The notes below the pieces were generated by a model. It saw only the letters and a program-made list of their open reading frames with translations. It had not been told where the DNA came from and made no database searches. From positions 1 through 5,232 of the forward strand of contig CALZHS010000268.1 of NCBI GenBank assembly GCA_945787265.1: DNA of 5,232 nucleotides. The letters are read 5' to 3'. A program made the position numbers and the translations under genes. Positions 1 to 5,232 of this stretch are shown here, in pieces. Numbering within the stretch: the first letter of the stretch is position 1; each line of letters starts with the position of its first letter. The stretch is from an uncultured Gammaproteobacteria bacterium (GTDB taxonomy: Bacteria; Pseudomonadota; Gammaproteobacteria; GCA-001735895).

Positions 1-2204
1 AGAAACGCTATAGAAACGATGCTGCCGCCGAGTATCGCATCAAGGCTGAAATCCCCATAGACGATTTTCAGGTCGAACTCGGCGGGCGCATAGATTTACT
101 TTTCGAACAGGAATCACCTCCACGCGTTGAAGAAATTAAAACCGTTTACAGCTTCATGAATAATTTTTCAGACAGTTTCGACGAACCCCACTGGGCGCAG
201 GCTAAATGCTATGCCGCCTGTTACGCCTTACTCACTGATGAAGAGGAACTGGCGGTCAGTCTTAACTATGTCAATCTGTTCAACCACCAGGAACATCGCC
301 AAACCCGGAACTATAGCCGCAAAATCCTGGAGACTTTTCTGTATTCGGTTTTAGGAAAGTATCTCAACTGGCACAAGCTTATTCAATCACAACGAGAACT
401 GACCCAGTCAAGTGCCGATGACCTGACTTTTCCGCACCCTGAATTCAGAGCACAGCAACACGCCTTCGCTTCGCATGTTTATCGCAATATCCAGCAGAAG
501 GGACAACTGCTGGTCGAAGCGCCAACAGGTTCAGGCAAGACAATCAGTACGCTTTTTCCTTCGATCAAAGCCATTGGAGAAAAACACATCGAGCAGATCG
601 TCTATCTCTCGGCGAAGACCTCGGGACAGATTCAGGCAGTCGAGACAATAAATCTTATGATTGATCAAGGCTTGCAGATTAGCTACCTGGTCATCCAGGC
701 AAAAAGTAAGTGCTGCGCCTGCAACGAAGACAATCCGGAGGAAATTACCAGTGACGGCAAATGCCTGCGTACTATCGGTTTTTTCGACCGGCTCGACCAG
801 GCCCGAGAGTCACTGATAAAGCAACGCCATTTAACTTCGTCCATAGTTCGAATTACAGCGGACCAATACCAACTCTGCCCGTTCGAACTAAGCCTGCAAA
901 TGCTGCCGTGGGTAGACATCGTTATAGCCGATTTCAACTATGTATTCGACCCGATGGTGCAACTCAGCTATTTTAAAACCGATAGTAAAAAAAAGGTACT
1001 GCTGGTCTATGAGATTCACAATCTGGTCGATCGTGCCCGAGGTATGTACTCGGCAAATCTCAGTCGACGCGAGATAAAACAGGCGATCAAGTCGGATACA
1101 AACCCGGAAATTGTTAAAGCATTAAATCGCGTAAACCGCTCACTGGACAATGAAACAAGAATACAAACCGACGATGAGCAGTTATATAGTACGCCACCGC
1201 AACAGTTTGCCAACGCCTTACAGAAATTTGGTGAAAACATCGGTATCGGCCTGTTTAACAACAAAAGGATTTCGACACCCGTATTCGAACTGTCAAAAAA
1301 CATTTTCCGCTACCTGTGTATTCATAATCTTTACGCGGCACATCATCGTACACTCTCTTTCAAACCGGTTGAGCAAAGGCGGTTACGACTCCTTTGCCTG
1401 AATGCTCTCGATTATCTAAACAGCATTTACCCGCTGTTCACTTCGGTATGTGGTTTCTCGGCGACGTTGTCCCCACACAGTTATTTTCTAAAAGCGCTAG
1501 GATTGCATAGCGCTACCAGTGTCCTCCGACTCGACTCCGGTTTTCCAGAGGATCGACTCAGTGTGCACATCTGTAGTTACGCCGATCTGCGATACCAGCA
1601 AAGGGATAATTACATCGATCAAATCTGCGATACCATTTTCCGATGCTACCGGGCTCGCGAAGGGAATTACCTTGTATTTTTTTCTTCCTATTATTTCATG
1701 AACAGGGTTTTTGACCGGTTTAGTCAACGCTATGCCGAAGTCGACACCATGCTACAGGAGCAATCATCCGACGACGAACAGCGCCAGCTTTATCTCGATC
1801 GGTTTTTCCATCAGAACAATACGCTTGGTTTCGCGATCATGGGGGGTATATTTGCCGAGGGAATCGATTACAGCGGACAGGCGTTAATCGGTGCAATTAT
1901 CGTCGGTGTCGGTATGCCACATGCGAATACCGAGCAACAACTCATTCAGCAGGATTTCGAACAGCTAAACCTCAACGGTTTCGACTTCGCCTTTCGCTTC
2001 CCGGGATTGATTCGAGTCGCGCAAAGCGCTGGCCGCGTGATACGTAGCGATGACGACCGTGGCGTCATTATCCTGATTGACCGGCGTTTCGCGCAATCAG
2101 GATACCGGCAAAATTTTCCGTCACACTGGCAGCCGAAACATTGCCGGTCACTACAACAACTGGAAGGTTCGCTGACTCAATTCTGGGCTAATCAGGGCGA
2201 TTGA
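1..2204 (+). CDS. PD-(D/E)XK nuclease-DinG/Rad3-type iron-sulfur DNA helicase, 5' partial
   Basis: This is an ATP-dependent superfamily 2 DNA helicase of the DinG/XPD type (DEAD_2 plus Helicase_C_2) with an N-terminal nuclease domain, probably acting in DNA repair. The first full codon is at 3 and the frame is open to the window edge, so the start lies upstream. The ATG at 156 sits inside the nuclease domain and is not the start. Nuclease signs are GRIDL (Asp at 93-95), EIK (132-140) and the Cas4/RecB-like QxxxY (Gln 198-200, Tyr 210-212). Counting residues from the Met at 156, the helicase shows Walker A APTGSGKT (122-129), iron-sulfur cysteines C186/C187, C189, C203 and C241 (the last in LCPFELS), motif III SAT (435-437), motif V region (563-574) and motif VI QSAGRVIR (623-630). 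The Walker B/DEAH box reads YEIH (285-288), which is abnormal. In related bacteria such helicases can sit beside a VRR-NUC (FAN1-like) gene; that is recollection, since the upstream side is not visible. Family is secure; activity is less certain because of the Walker B change. Confidence 0.93.
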   Translation, partial: KRYRNDAAAEYRIKAEIPIDDFQVELGGRIDLLFEQESPPRVEEIKTVYSFMNNFSDSFDEPHWAQAKCYAACYALLTDEEELAVSLNYVNLFNHQEHRQTRNYSRKILETFLYSVLGKYLNWHKLIQSQRELTQSSADDLTFPHPEFRAQQHAFASHVYRNIQQKGQLLVEAPTGSGKTISTLFPSIKAIGEKHIEQIVYLSAKTSGQIQAVETINLMIDQGLQISYLVIQAKSKCCACNEDNPEEITSDGKCLRTIGFFDRLDQARESLIKQRHLTSSIVRITADQYQLCPFELSLQMLPWVDIVIADFNYVFDPMVQLSYFKTDSKKKVLLVYEIHNLVDRARGMYSANLSRREIKQAIKSDTNPEIVKALNRVNRSLDNETRIQTDDEQLYSTPPQQFANALQKFGENIGIGLFNNKRISTPVFELSKNIFRYLCIHNLYAAHHRTLSFKPVEQRRLRLLCLNALDYLNSIYPLFTSVCGFSATLSPHSYFLKALGLHSATSVLRLDSGFPEDRLSVHICSYADLRYQQRDNYIDQICDTIFRCYRAREGNYLVFFSSYYFMNRVFDRFSQRYAEVDTMLQEQSSDDEQRQLYLDRFFHQNNTLGFAIMGGIFAEGIDYSGQALIGAIIVGVGMPHANTEQQLIQQDFEQLNLNGFDFAFRFPGLIRVAQSAGRVIRSDDDRGVIILIDRRFAQSGYRQNFPSHWQPKHCRSLQQLEGSLTQFWANQGD
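2069..2104. repeat. Perfect 11-bp inverted repeat inside the helicase gene
   Basis: TATCCTGATTG at 2069-2079 is the exact reverse complement of CAATCAGGATA at 2094-2104, separated by 14 bases. The spacer can add a small GCG-TTT-CGC hairpin (2084-2092). The repeat lies in the codons just after helicase motif VI, about 100 bp before the stop. No T-run follows on either strand, so it is not a classical terminator. Its function is unknown and it may be chance. Confidence 0.6.
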
Positions 2205-2214
2205 TTAATCCGCC
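2196..2214. other. Hairpin spanning the two convergent stop codons
   Basis: GGCGATT (2196-2202) pairs with AATC (2207-2210) and GCC (2212-2214), giving seven base pairs with one bulged C at 2211 and a GATT loop. The structure covers the TGA of the helicase (2202-2204) and the TTA complement of the thiamine-binding gene's TAA (2205-2207). There is no T-run on either side, so it could only be a weak, perhaps Rho-assisted or RNA-stabilising, 3' end structure for both genes. The pairing is seen directly; the role is a guess. Confidence 0.3.
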
Positions 2215-2507
2215 AGTTTGGCGTTTACGCTATCGATCTTGTCCTGCATGCTCTGTTCGCGGTCGACACGCGTCCCCATACGAATTGTGCTGCTAATCCT
2301 CGGCGCACCCATATCATGGAGCTTTTCGTGGCATTGTTTGACCGCCGCCATGACATCATCCCATTCGCCTTCGACGTTGGTACCATAAGCATGCATCTGA
2401 TGATCGAGTCCCGACGCGGAAAAAATCTTTTCGCATTCGGCGACATGACTCGACACGGATACACCAACACCCATCGGCACGACACAGATATCGATCAGTA
2501 CTTTCAT
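2205..2507 (-). CDS. MTH1187/YqgV-type thiamine-binding protein (Thiamine_BP, formerly DUF77)
   Basis: This is a 100-residue soluble protein of the MTH1187/YkoF-like family, a ferredoxin-like fold that forms oligomers and, in studied members, binds thiamine or a related pyrimidine. The whole length matches the family: MKVLIDICVVPMGVGVS at the start (1-17), the hallmark HAYGTNVEGEWDDV (39-52), MGAPRISSTIRMGTR (66-80) and a C-terminal helix with REQSMQDKI (83-91). About 100 residues is the normal size. The ATG at 2507 gives the typical MKV start, with an AAAGAGA ribosome-binding site (2517-2523) nine bases upstream. It appears to be a single-gene unit: the next gene to the right points away, and its TAA lies directly against the helicase stop. 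No thiamine biosynthesis or transport gene is nearby, so its physiological role (buffering or sensing thiamine) stays open. Confidence 0.93.
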   Translation of the reverse strand: MKVLIDICVVPMGVGVSVSSHVAECEKIFSASGLDHQMHAYGTNVEGEWDDVMAAVKQCHEKLHDMGAPRISSTIRMGTRVDREQSMQDKIDSVNAKLAD

Positions 2508-2541
2508 TCAGATTAATCTCTTTCATGTTTAGATTAGTGTA

Positions 2542-2570
2542 TTTACACAGATTGTGAGGGAAAAAGTCAA
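2542..2570 (-). promoter_or_regulatory. Putative sigma70 promoter of the thiamine-binding gene
   Basis: On the minus strand TTGACT (2570-2565, five of six matches to the -35 consensus) is followed after 17 bases by TGTAAA (2547-2542, four of six matches to the -10). Transcription would begin near 2535 and leave a leader of about 28 nt carrying the AAAGAGA ribosome-binding site. A small GTGT-ATTT-ACAC inverted repeat (2537-2548) overlaps the -10 and could be an operator, but it is too short to claim. This is the best promoter match in the intergenic region. Confidence 0.5.
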
Positions 2571-2642
2571 TCAGCAGGCCACGCTAAAAAACCTCTGCCT
2601 GAAGGAACTTTTTGAAATAAAATATGACTAATTGTTTGAATC

Positions 2643-2661
2643 GCCGAAGAGCGGCTTTTTT
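2643..2661 (+). terminator. Short terminator-like hairpin with T6 tract, + strand
   Basis: GCCG (2643-2646) and CGGC (2652-2655) form a four-base-pair GC stem around AAGAG, followed at once by six T residues (2656-2661). This has the form of a Rho-independent terminator, though the stem is short. No gene on the + strand ends just before it; the nearest is the helicase, which stops 440 bp upstream beyond an antisense gene. It could end helicase read-through, a short untranslated RNA, or act as an attenuator in the desaturase leader. Confidence 0.35.
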
Positions 2662-2669
2662 AATCCAGC

Positions 2670-2734
2670 TTTCCCTGCCATCATTTGAGTTCCATTCGAG
2701 TATCTCCTGTGCGCACCCTTACTGAAGAGGGAAA
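2670..2734 (+). other. Possible leader structure upstream of the desaturase
   Basis: TTTCCCT (2670-2676) is perfectly complementary to AGGGAAA (2728-2734), and an eight-base palindrome GTGCGCAC lies between them (2709-2716). In an RNA leader these could form a long-range stem enclosing a small hairpin; in DNA the palindrome could be a repressor site. The closing stem is only seven base pairs over a 51-base loop. I found no convincing -35/-10 pair for the desaturase in 2508-2761, so the real transcript start is unknown. Confidence 0.2.
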
Positions 2735-2748
2735 TAAGTCTGTAATGC

Positions 2749-2754
2749 GGGGAG
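2749..2754 (+). promoter_or_regulatory. Strong ribosome-binding site of the desaturase
   Basis: GGGGAG lies seven bases before the ATG at 2762. It supports that ATG as the start, which also gives an N-terminus (short amphipathic stretch, then a membrane segment) like that of known DesA proteins. Confidence 0.75.
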
Positions 2755-2761
2755 TTAACCT

Positions 2762-3940
2762 ATGTCATTTGAAGGTCTTTTAGTTTTTTCAACCTGGGTC
2801 TACGTGGTTATCGCGCTAGTACTGACCCACATCACCATCGCCAGCGTGACCATATTTCTGCACCGCCACCAGGCGCATAATGCGCTGGATCTGAAGCCGG
2901 TGGTCAGTCATTTTTTCCGCTTCTGGCTGTGGCTTACAACCGGTACCGTTACGCGCGAATGGGTCGCGATTCACCGCAAGCATCATGCTACCTGCGAGAC
3001 TGCTGACGATCCACACAGTCCGCGTCACAAGGGAATTAACACCGTGTTGTTTGGTGGCTTGTTACTTTATCGACGTGAAGCCCGCAACCAGGAAACGCTG
3101 GCAAAATTCGGCCACGGCACGCCGGACGACTGGCTGGAGCGACATCTCTACGCGGCACATCCCAGCCTGGGTATTGCCCTGATGGGATTAATCGATGTGC
3201 TGCTGTTTGGGCTACCGGGACTGGTTATCTTTGGCGTGCAGATGATCTGGATTCCGTTCTGGGCTGCCGGTGTCATCAACGGCCTGGGTCACTACCTGGG
3301 TTATCGGAACTTTGAGACGCCGGATGCATCGACGAACATCCTGCCGTGGGGGATCCTGGTCGGTGGCGAAGAGCTGCATAACAATCACCACGCCTACATG
3401 GCATCGGCGCGGCTGTCGAATAAATGGTGGGAAATAGATATCGGTTGGGCCTATATCCGCTTGCTGGCGATGTGCAAGTTGGCGAGGGTGAAACGCCTGG
3501 CACCGCGCGCGATCAGCAAAATCGGCAAACACCTGGTCGATCGCGACACTGCGCAAGCGGTCGTTAGTCAACGTTTTTATATTCTGAAACGGTACGGCCA
3601 GATGGTGGTGCGGCCGGCGTTGCGCGAGGCCAGGCGCAATACGGACCGGATGGGTCGTCGACTCATCAGGCGAGCGCGCCGGCTCATGACGCGAGAGGGA
3701 ATTCCGGCCGACCCGCGCTCGGTGCAAACTATCGACCGCGTGTTGCTGCAGGACGAGACCCTGGCGACAATTTATCGCTTCAGGCAACAGTTGAAGGAAG
3801 TCTGGACCCGGGGCTCAAAAGAGGGGTCGGGTCGCGTCGAGCGCCTTCGCGCCTGGTGTGCGGCCTGTGAACAAAGCGGGATAGAGGCGCTGGAAGATTT
3901 CGCGGCTTACCTGCGCGGATACCAGTTGGTGAACACCTAG
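2762..3940 (+). CDS. desA: DesA-family membrane fatty acid desaturase
   Basis: This is an integral-membrane, di-iron fatty acyl desaturase that inserts a double bond (probably delta-9) into saturated acyl chains, tuning membrane fluidity. Pseudomonas aeruginosa DesA, its closest relative in my memory, acts on chains already in phospholipids. All three histidine boxes are present: HRHQAH (34-39), HRKHH (71-75) and HNNHH (206-210). The extra conserved motif GHYLGYRNF is at 176-184. Hydrophobic segments lie at about 8-33, 52-60 and 138-170, consistent with two membrane hairpins. There is no cytochrome b5 domain, so electrons must come from a separate redox partner. Residues about 255-392 are a basic, helical C-terminal extension (ending near AYLRGYQL) that is a normal part of this DesA group; database tools sometimes compare this region with transposase tails. 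At 392 residues the length is normal. Its 3' end is overlapped by the antisense alcohol dehydrogenase. No redox partner gene is next to it. Confidence 0.94.
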   Translation: MSFEGLLVFSTWVYVVIALVLTHITIASVTIFLHRHQAHNALDLKPVVSHFFRFWLWLTTGTVTREWVAIHRKHHATCETADDPHSPRHKGINTVLFGGLLLYRREARNQETLAKFGHGTPDDWLERHLYAAHPSLGIALMGLIDVLLFGLPGLVIFGVQMIWIPFWAAGVINGLGHYLGYRNFETPDASTNILPWGILVGGEELHNNHHAYMASARLSNKWWEIDIGWAYIRLLAMCKLARVKRLAPRAISKIGKHLVDRDTAQAVVSQRFYILKRYGQMVVRPALREARRNTDRMGRRLIRRARRLMTREGIPADPRSVQTIDRVLLQDETLATIYRFRQQLKEVWTRGSKEGSGRVERLRAWCAACEQSGIEALEDFAAYLRGYQLVNT

Positions 3941-4915
3941 GTCGAGTGCAACACGCAGTTTCAACCCTCGCAGAGCCTGCAGGGCTTCATTAGCCTGTTC
4001 GAGCCTGAATTCCTCGATATGCGTTTTTACGGGCACCTTCGGTGCCAGCGCGAGAAAATCGATTGCGTCCTGGCGCGTCAGGTTGGCGACCGAGCGCAGC
4101 ACGCGTTCGCCCCACAGGATATCGTAGGGGAAGCTCGGAATATCCGACATGTGAATACCGCCGCAAACGACAATGCCACCCTTGCGTACTGCGCGCAATG
4201 CGGCCGGCACCAGTGAGCCGACCGGCGCAAAGATGATGGCTGCATCGAGCTCGCAGGGTGACGCGATATTGGAATCGCCTGCCCAGGCCGCGCCCATTTC
4301 CAGCGCAAAGGCCTGTGCCGCTTCGTCCCCGGGACTGGTAAAGGCGTAAACCTCGCGTTTCTGGTAGCGAGCTACCTGCGCGACGATATGGGCAGCCGCC
4401 CCAAAACCGTAAATACCGAGTCGCTTCGAAGCGTCACCCGCCATCACCAGGGAGCGATAACCGATAAGGCCCGCACAGAGCAGGGGTGCCGCCTCGGCAT
4501 CGTCGTACTCATCGGGTAACGCAAAGCAAAACTGCGCGTCAGCCACGGTCGTGTCGGCATATCCGCCATCGATCTGGTAACCGGTGAAACCGGGTTCATC
4601 GCACAGGTTTTCATGTCCGGACTTGCAGTAGCCACAGCATCCGCAGCTGTGCCCCAGCCAGGGAATACCGATGCGATCGCCAATCTTGAAATCTTTGACG
4701 CCCGCACCGAGCGCCTTCACGGTTCCGACGATTTCATGTCCCGGAATGATGGGCAATTTAGGCTCGGTCAACTCGCCATCGACGACGTGCAGATCGGTGC
4801 GGCAGACACCGCAGGCCGATACCGCGACCTTTAGCTGGCCCGGGCCGGGCTCGGGCTCGGGTCGCTGCACGAGTTTCAGCCGTGCTCCTGGCTGTTCGAG
4901 TACCATTGCCCTCAT
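3815..4915 (-). CDS. Zinc-dependent alcohol dehydrogenase (CAD2-like MDR family) with unusual C-terminal tail
   Basis: This is a cytosolic medium-chain dehydrogenase that interconverts alcohols and aldehydes with NAD(P). The catalytic zinc ligands are C38 (GVCRTD), H60 (GHE) and C147 (LLCAG). The structural zinc lobe is intact with C91, C94, C97 and C105. The Rossmann fold shows GIYGFGAAAHI (167-177), the form usual in the CAD2-like group. The ATG at 4915 gives the family start MRAMVLEQPG and overlaps the upstream DUF502 stop as ATGA, with AGGA at 4929-4926, so translation is probably coupled. Relatives end near the sequence RVALDLG (321-327). Here the frame continues about 40 residues, through L326 (the antisense of the desaturase TAG), to a TGA at 3815-3817. 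That tail looks like nothing in the family and is antisense to the conserved desaturase C-terminus, suggesting loss of the original stop, or an assembly error. Substrate is unknown. Confidence 0.92.
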   Translation of the reverse strand: MRAMVLEQPGARLKLVQRPEPEPGPGQLKVAVSACGVCRTDLHVVDGELTEPKLPIIPGHEIVGTVKALGAGVKDFKIGDRIGIPWLGHSCGCCGYCKSGHENLCDEPGFTGYQIDGGYADTTVADAQFCFALPDEYDDAEAAPLLCAGLIGYRSLVMAGDASKRLGIYGFGAAAHIVAQVARYQKREVYAFTSPGDEAAQAFALEMGAAWAGDSNIASPCELDAAIIFAPVGSLVPAALRAVRKGGIVVCGGIHMSDIPSFPYDILWGERVLRSVANLTRQDAIDFLALAPKVPVKTHIEEFRLEQANEALQALRGLKLRVALDLGVHQLVSAQVSREIFQRLYPALFTGRTPGAKALDATRPLF

Positions 4916-4929
4916 GCGCTTTTTTTCCT
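4912..4929 (-). promoter_or_regulatory. Coupled stop/start with ribosome-binding site and A7 tract
   Basis: On the minus strand AGGA (4929-4926) and a run of seven A residues (4926-4920) precede GCGC and ATGA. ATG (4915-4913) starts the alcohol dehydrogenase and TGA (4914-4912) ends the DUF502 gene. This is the usual arrangement for translational coupling. The seven-A run also lies in the DUF502 codons AAA AAA AGC, so slippage by -1 there would put the ribosome in the alcohol dehydrogenase frame. Confidence 0.7.
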
Positions 4930-5232
4930 GAGTTTGGTATCGTCACTTTTGCCGGTAATCCCCGCGGTCAACGCAAACCGCATGGCCTCTTCCATGTTCA
5001 TCTGGCAGGGTCTGACGTCAGCCGTTGGAATCAGCAGCGTGAAGCCGCCAATCATGTAACTCATCGGAATGTAGACCAGCACGCTATCGGGTTTACGCAA
5101 AGATTCGGGCAAGCGATGCGGATCCTCCTGGGTGATAAAACCGATCACCTCCATGTTGTTAAAATTGACAATGACAACCCGGCCAAAGTTTTCTTTCTTC
5201 GGGGAAAAGAAATCGAACAGGTCACGGATCGC
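4912..5232 (-). CDS. DUF502 (COV-like) membrane protein, 5' partial
   Basis: The 106 residues visible are the C-terminal half of a DUF502 family protein (PF04367), related to plant LIKE-COV proteins; the biochemical function is not known. The frame is open from the window edge at 5232, so the ATG at 5154 is internal. Family features in order are the segment FFSPKKENFGRVVIVNF (near the start of the visible part), a GFIT strand, a VLVYIPMSYMIGGFTLLIP core that corresponds to the usual VFVPTTPNPTSGF(L)LFVP region, then DVRPCQMNMEEAMRFALTAG. The core here has IPMSYMIGG where family members usually carry a proline/threonine-rich PTTPNPTSG-type loop, so it is a diverged member. The N-terminal part, which normally holds two membrane segments, is outside the window. 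It is the upstream gene of an operon with the alcohol dehydrogenase, overlapping it by four bases. The tail KLRKKSA is basic. Confidence 0.85.
   Translation of the reverse strand, partial: AIRDLFDFFSPKKENFGRVVIVNFNNMEVIGFITQEDPHRLPESLRKPDSVLVYIPMSYMIGGFTLLIPTADVRPCQMNMEEAMRFALTAGITGKSDDTKLRKKSA

Noticed and set aside
156..158. ATG as the helicase start
   Set aside because: The frame is open upstream to the window edge and encodes the Asp and Glu-x-Lys part of the nuclease domain, so this Met is internal.
987..994. A8 tract in the helicase as a frameshift or phase-variation site
   Set aside because: The frame is continuous and homologous on both sides; the tract simply encodes lysines before motif II.
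2581..2610. Minus-strand terminator (CCT...AGG followed by T6)
   Set aside because: The stem is only three base pairs and no minus-strand gene ends there.
2612..2641. TTGAAA / TTGAAT as desaturase promoter
   Set aside because: Weak -10 match with 18-base spacing, and transcription would start inside the terminator-like hairpin.
2685..2746. TTGAGT or TGTAAT elements as a desaturase promoter
   Set aside because: Neither has a partner element at acceptable spacing; TGTAAT would place the transcript start on the ribosome-binding site.
3212..3787. 191-residue open frame antisense to the desaturase
   Set aside because: It lies wholly inside a well-recognised gene, has no family resemblance and a biased Arg/Pro/His composition typical of antisense frames.
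3600..3940. Transposase fragment fused to the desaturase
   Set aside because: The C-terminal extension is a normal part of DesA-type proteins of about 390-400 residues; no insertion sequence ends are present.
4912..5154. 80-residue protein starting at the ATG at 5154
   Set aside because: The frame continues to 5232 with DUF502-like sequence (RVVIVNF and upstream), so this is a fragment of a larger gene.

Overview
The window looks like ordinary chromosomal DNA of a gammaproteobacterium. I infer this from gene content: a DesA-type membrane desaturase very close to the pseudomonad form, an MTH1187-type thiamine-binding protein, a DUF502 membrane protein, a CAD2-like zinc alcohol dehydrogenase, and a DinG/Rad3-type helicase with an N-terminal nuclease domain. 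No genus can be assigned. Spot counts of single lines suggest the helicase half is AT-richer (about 45-53% GC) than the alcohol dehydrogenase (about 65% in one line). I saw no tRNA, rRNA, CRISPR array, insertion sequence or phage gene.

Layout, left to right. (1) Positions 1-2204, + strand: the 3' part of a PD-(D/E)XK nuclease / superfamily 2 iron-sulfur helicase whose start lies outside the window. (2) Positions 2205-2507, - strand: a 100-residue thiamine-binding protein, convergent with the helicase with no base between the two stop codons. (3) Positions 2508-2761: a 254-bp divergent intergenic region with a plausible sigma70 promoter for the thiamine-binding gene, a short terminator-like hairpin on the + strand, and leader sequence for the next gene. 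(4) Positions 2762-3940, + strand: a complete fatty acid desaturase with all three histidine boxes. (5) Positions 3815-4915, - strand: a zinc alcohol dehydrogenase whose reading frame runs 126 bp into the 3' end of the desaturase. (6) Positions 4912-5232, - strand: the C-terminal half of a DUF502 membrane protein, whose stop overlaps the alcohol dehydrogenase start by four bases, so the two form a coupled operon.

The genes do not form one pathway. The helicase is a DNA repair type protein, the desaturase adjusts membrane lipid unsaturation, and the DUF502-alcohol dehydrogenase pair is a separate operon on the opposite strand. No convincing new multi-gene system is visible. The points most worth checking are the altered Walker B box of the helicase (YEIH in place of DEAH), the antisense C-terminal tail of the alcohol dehydrogenase, a perfect 11-bp inverted repeat inside the helicase gene, and the unassigned hairpin plus T-run upstream of the desaturase.
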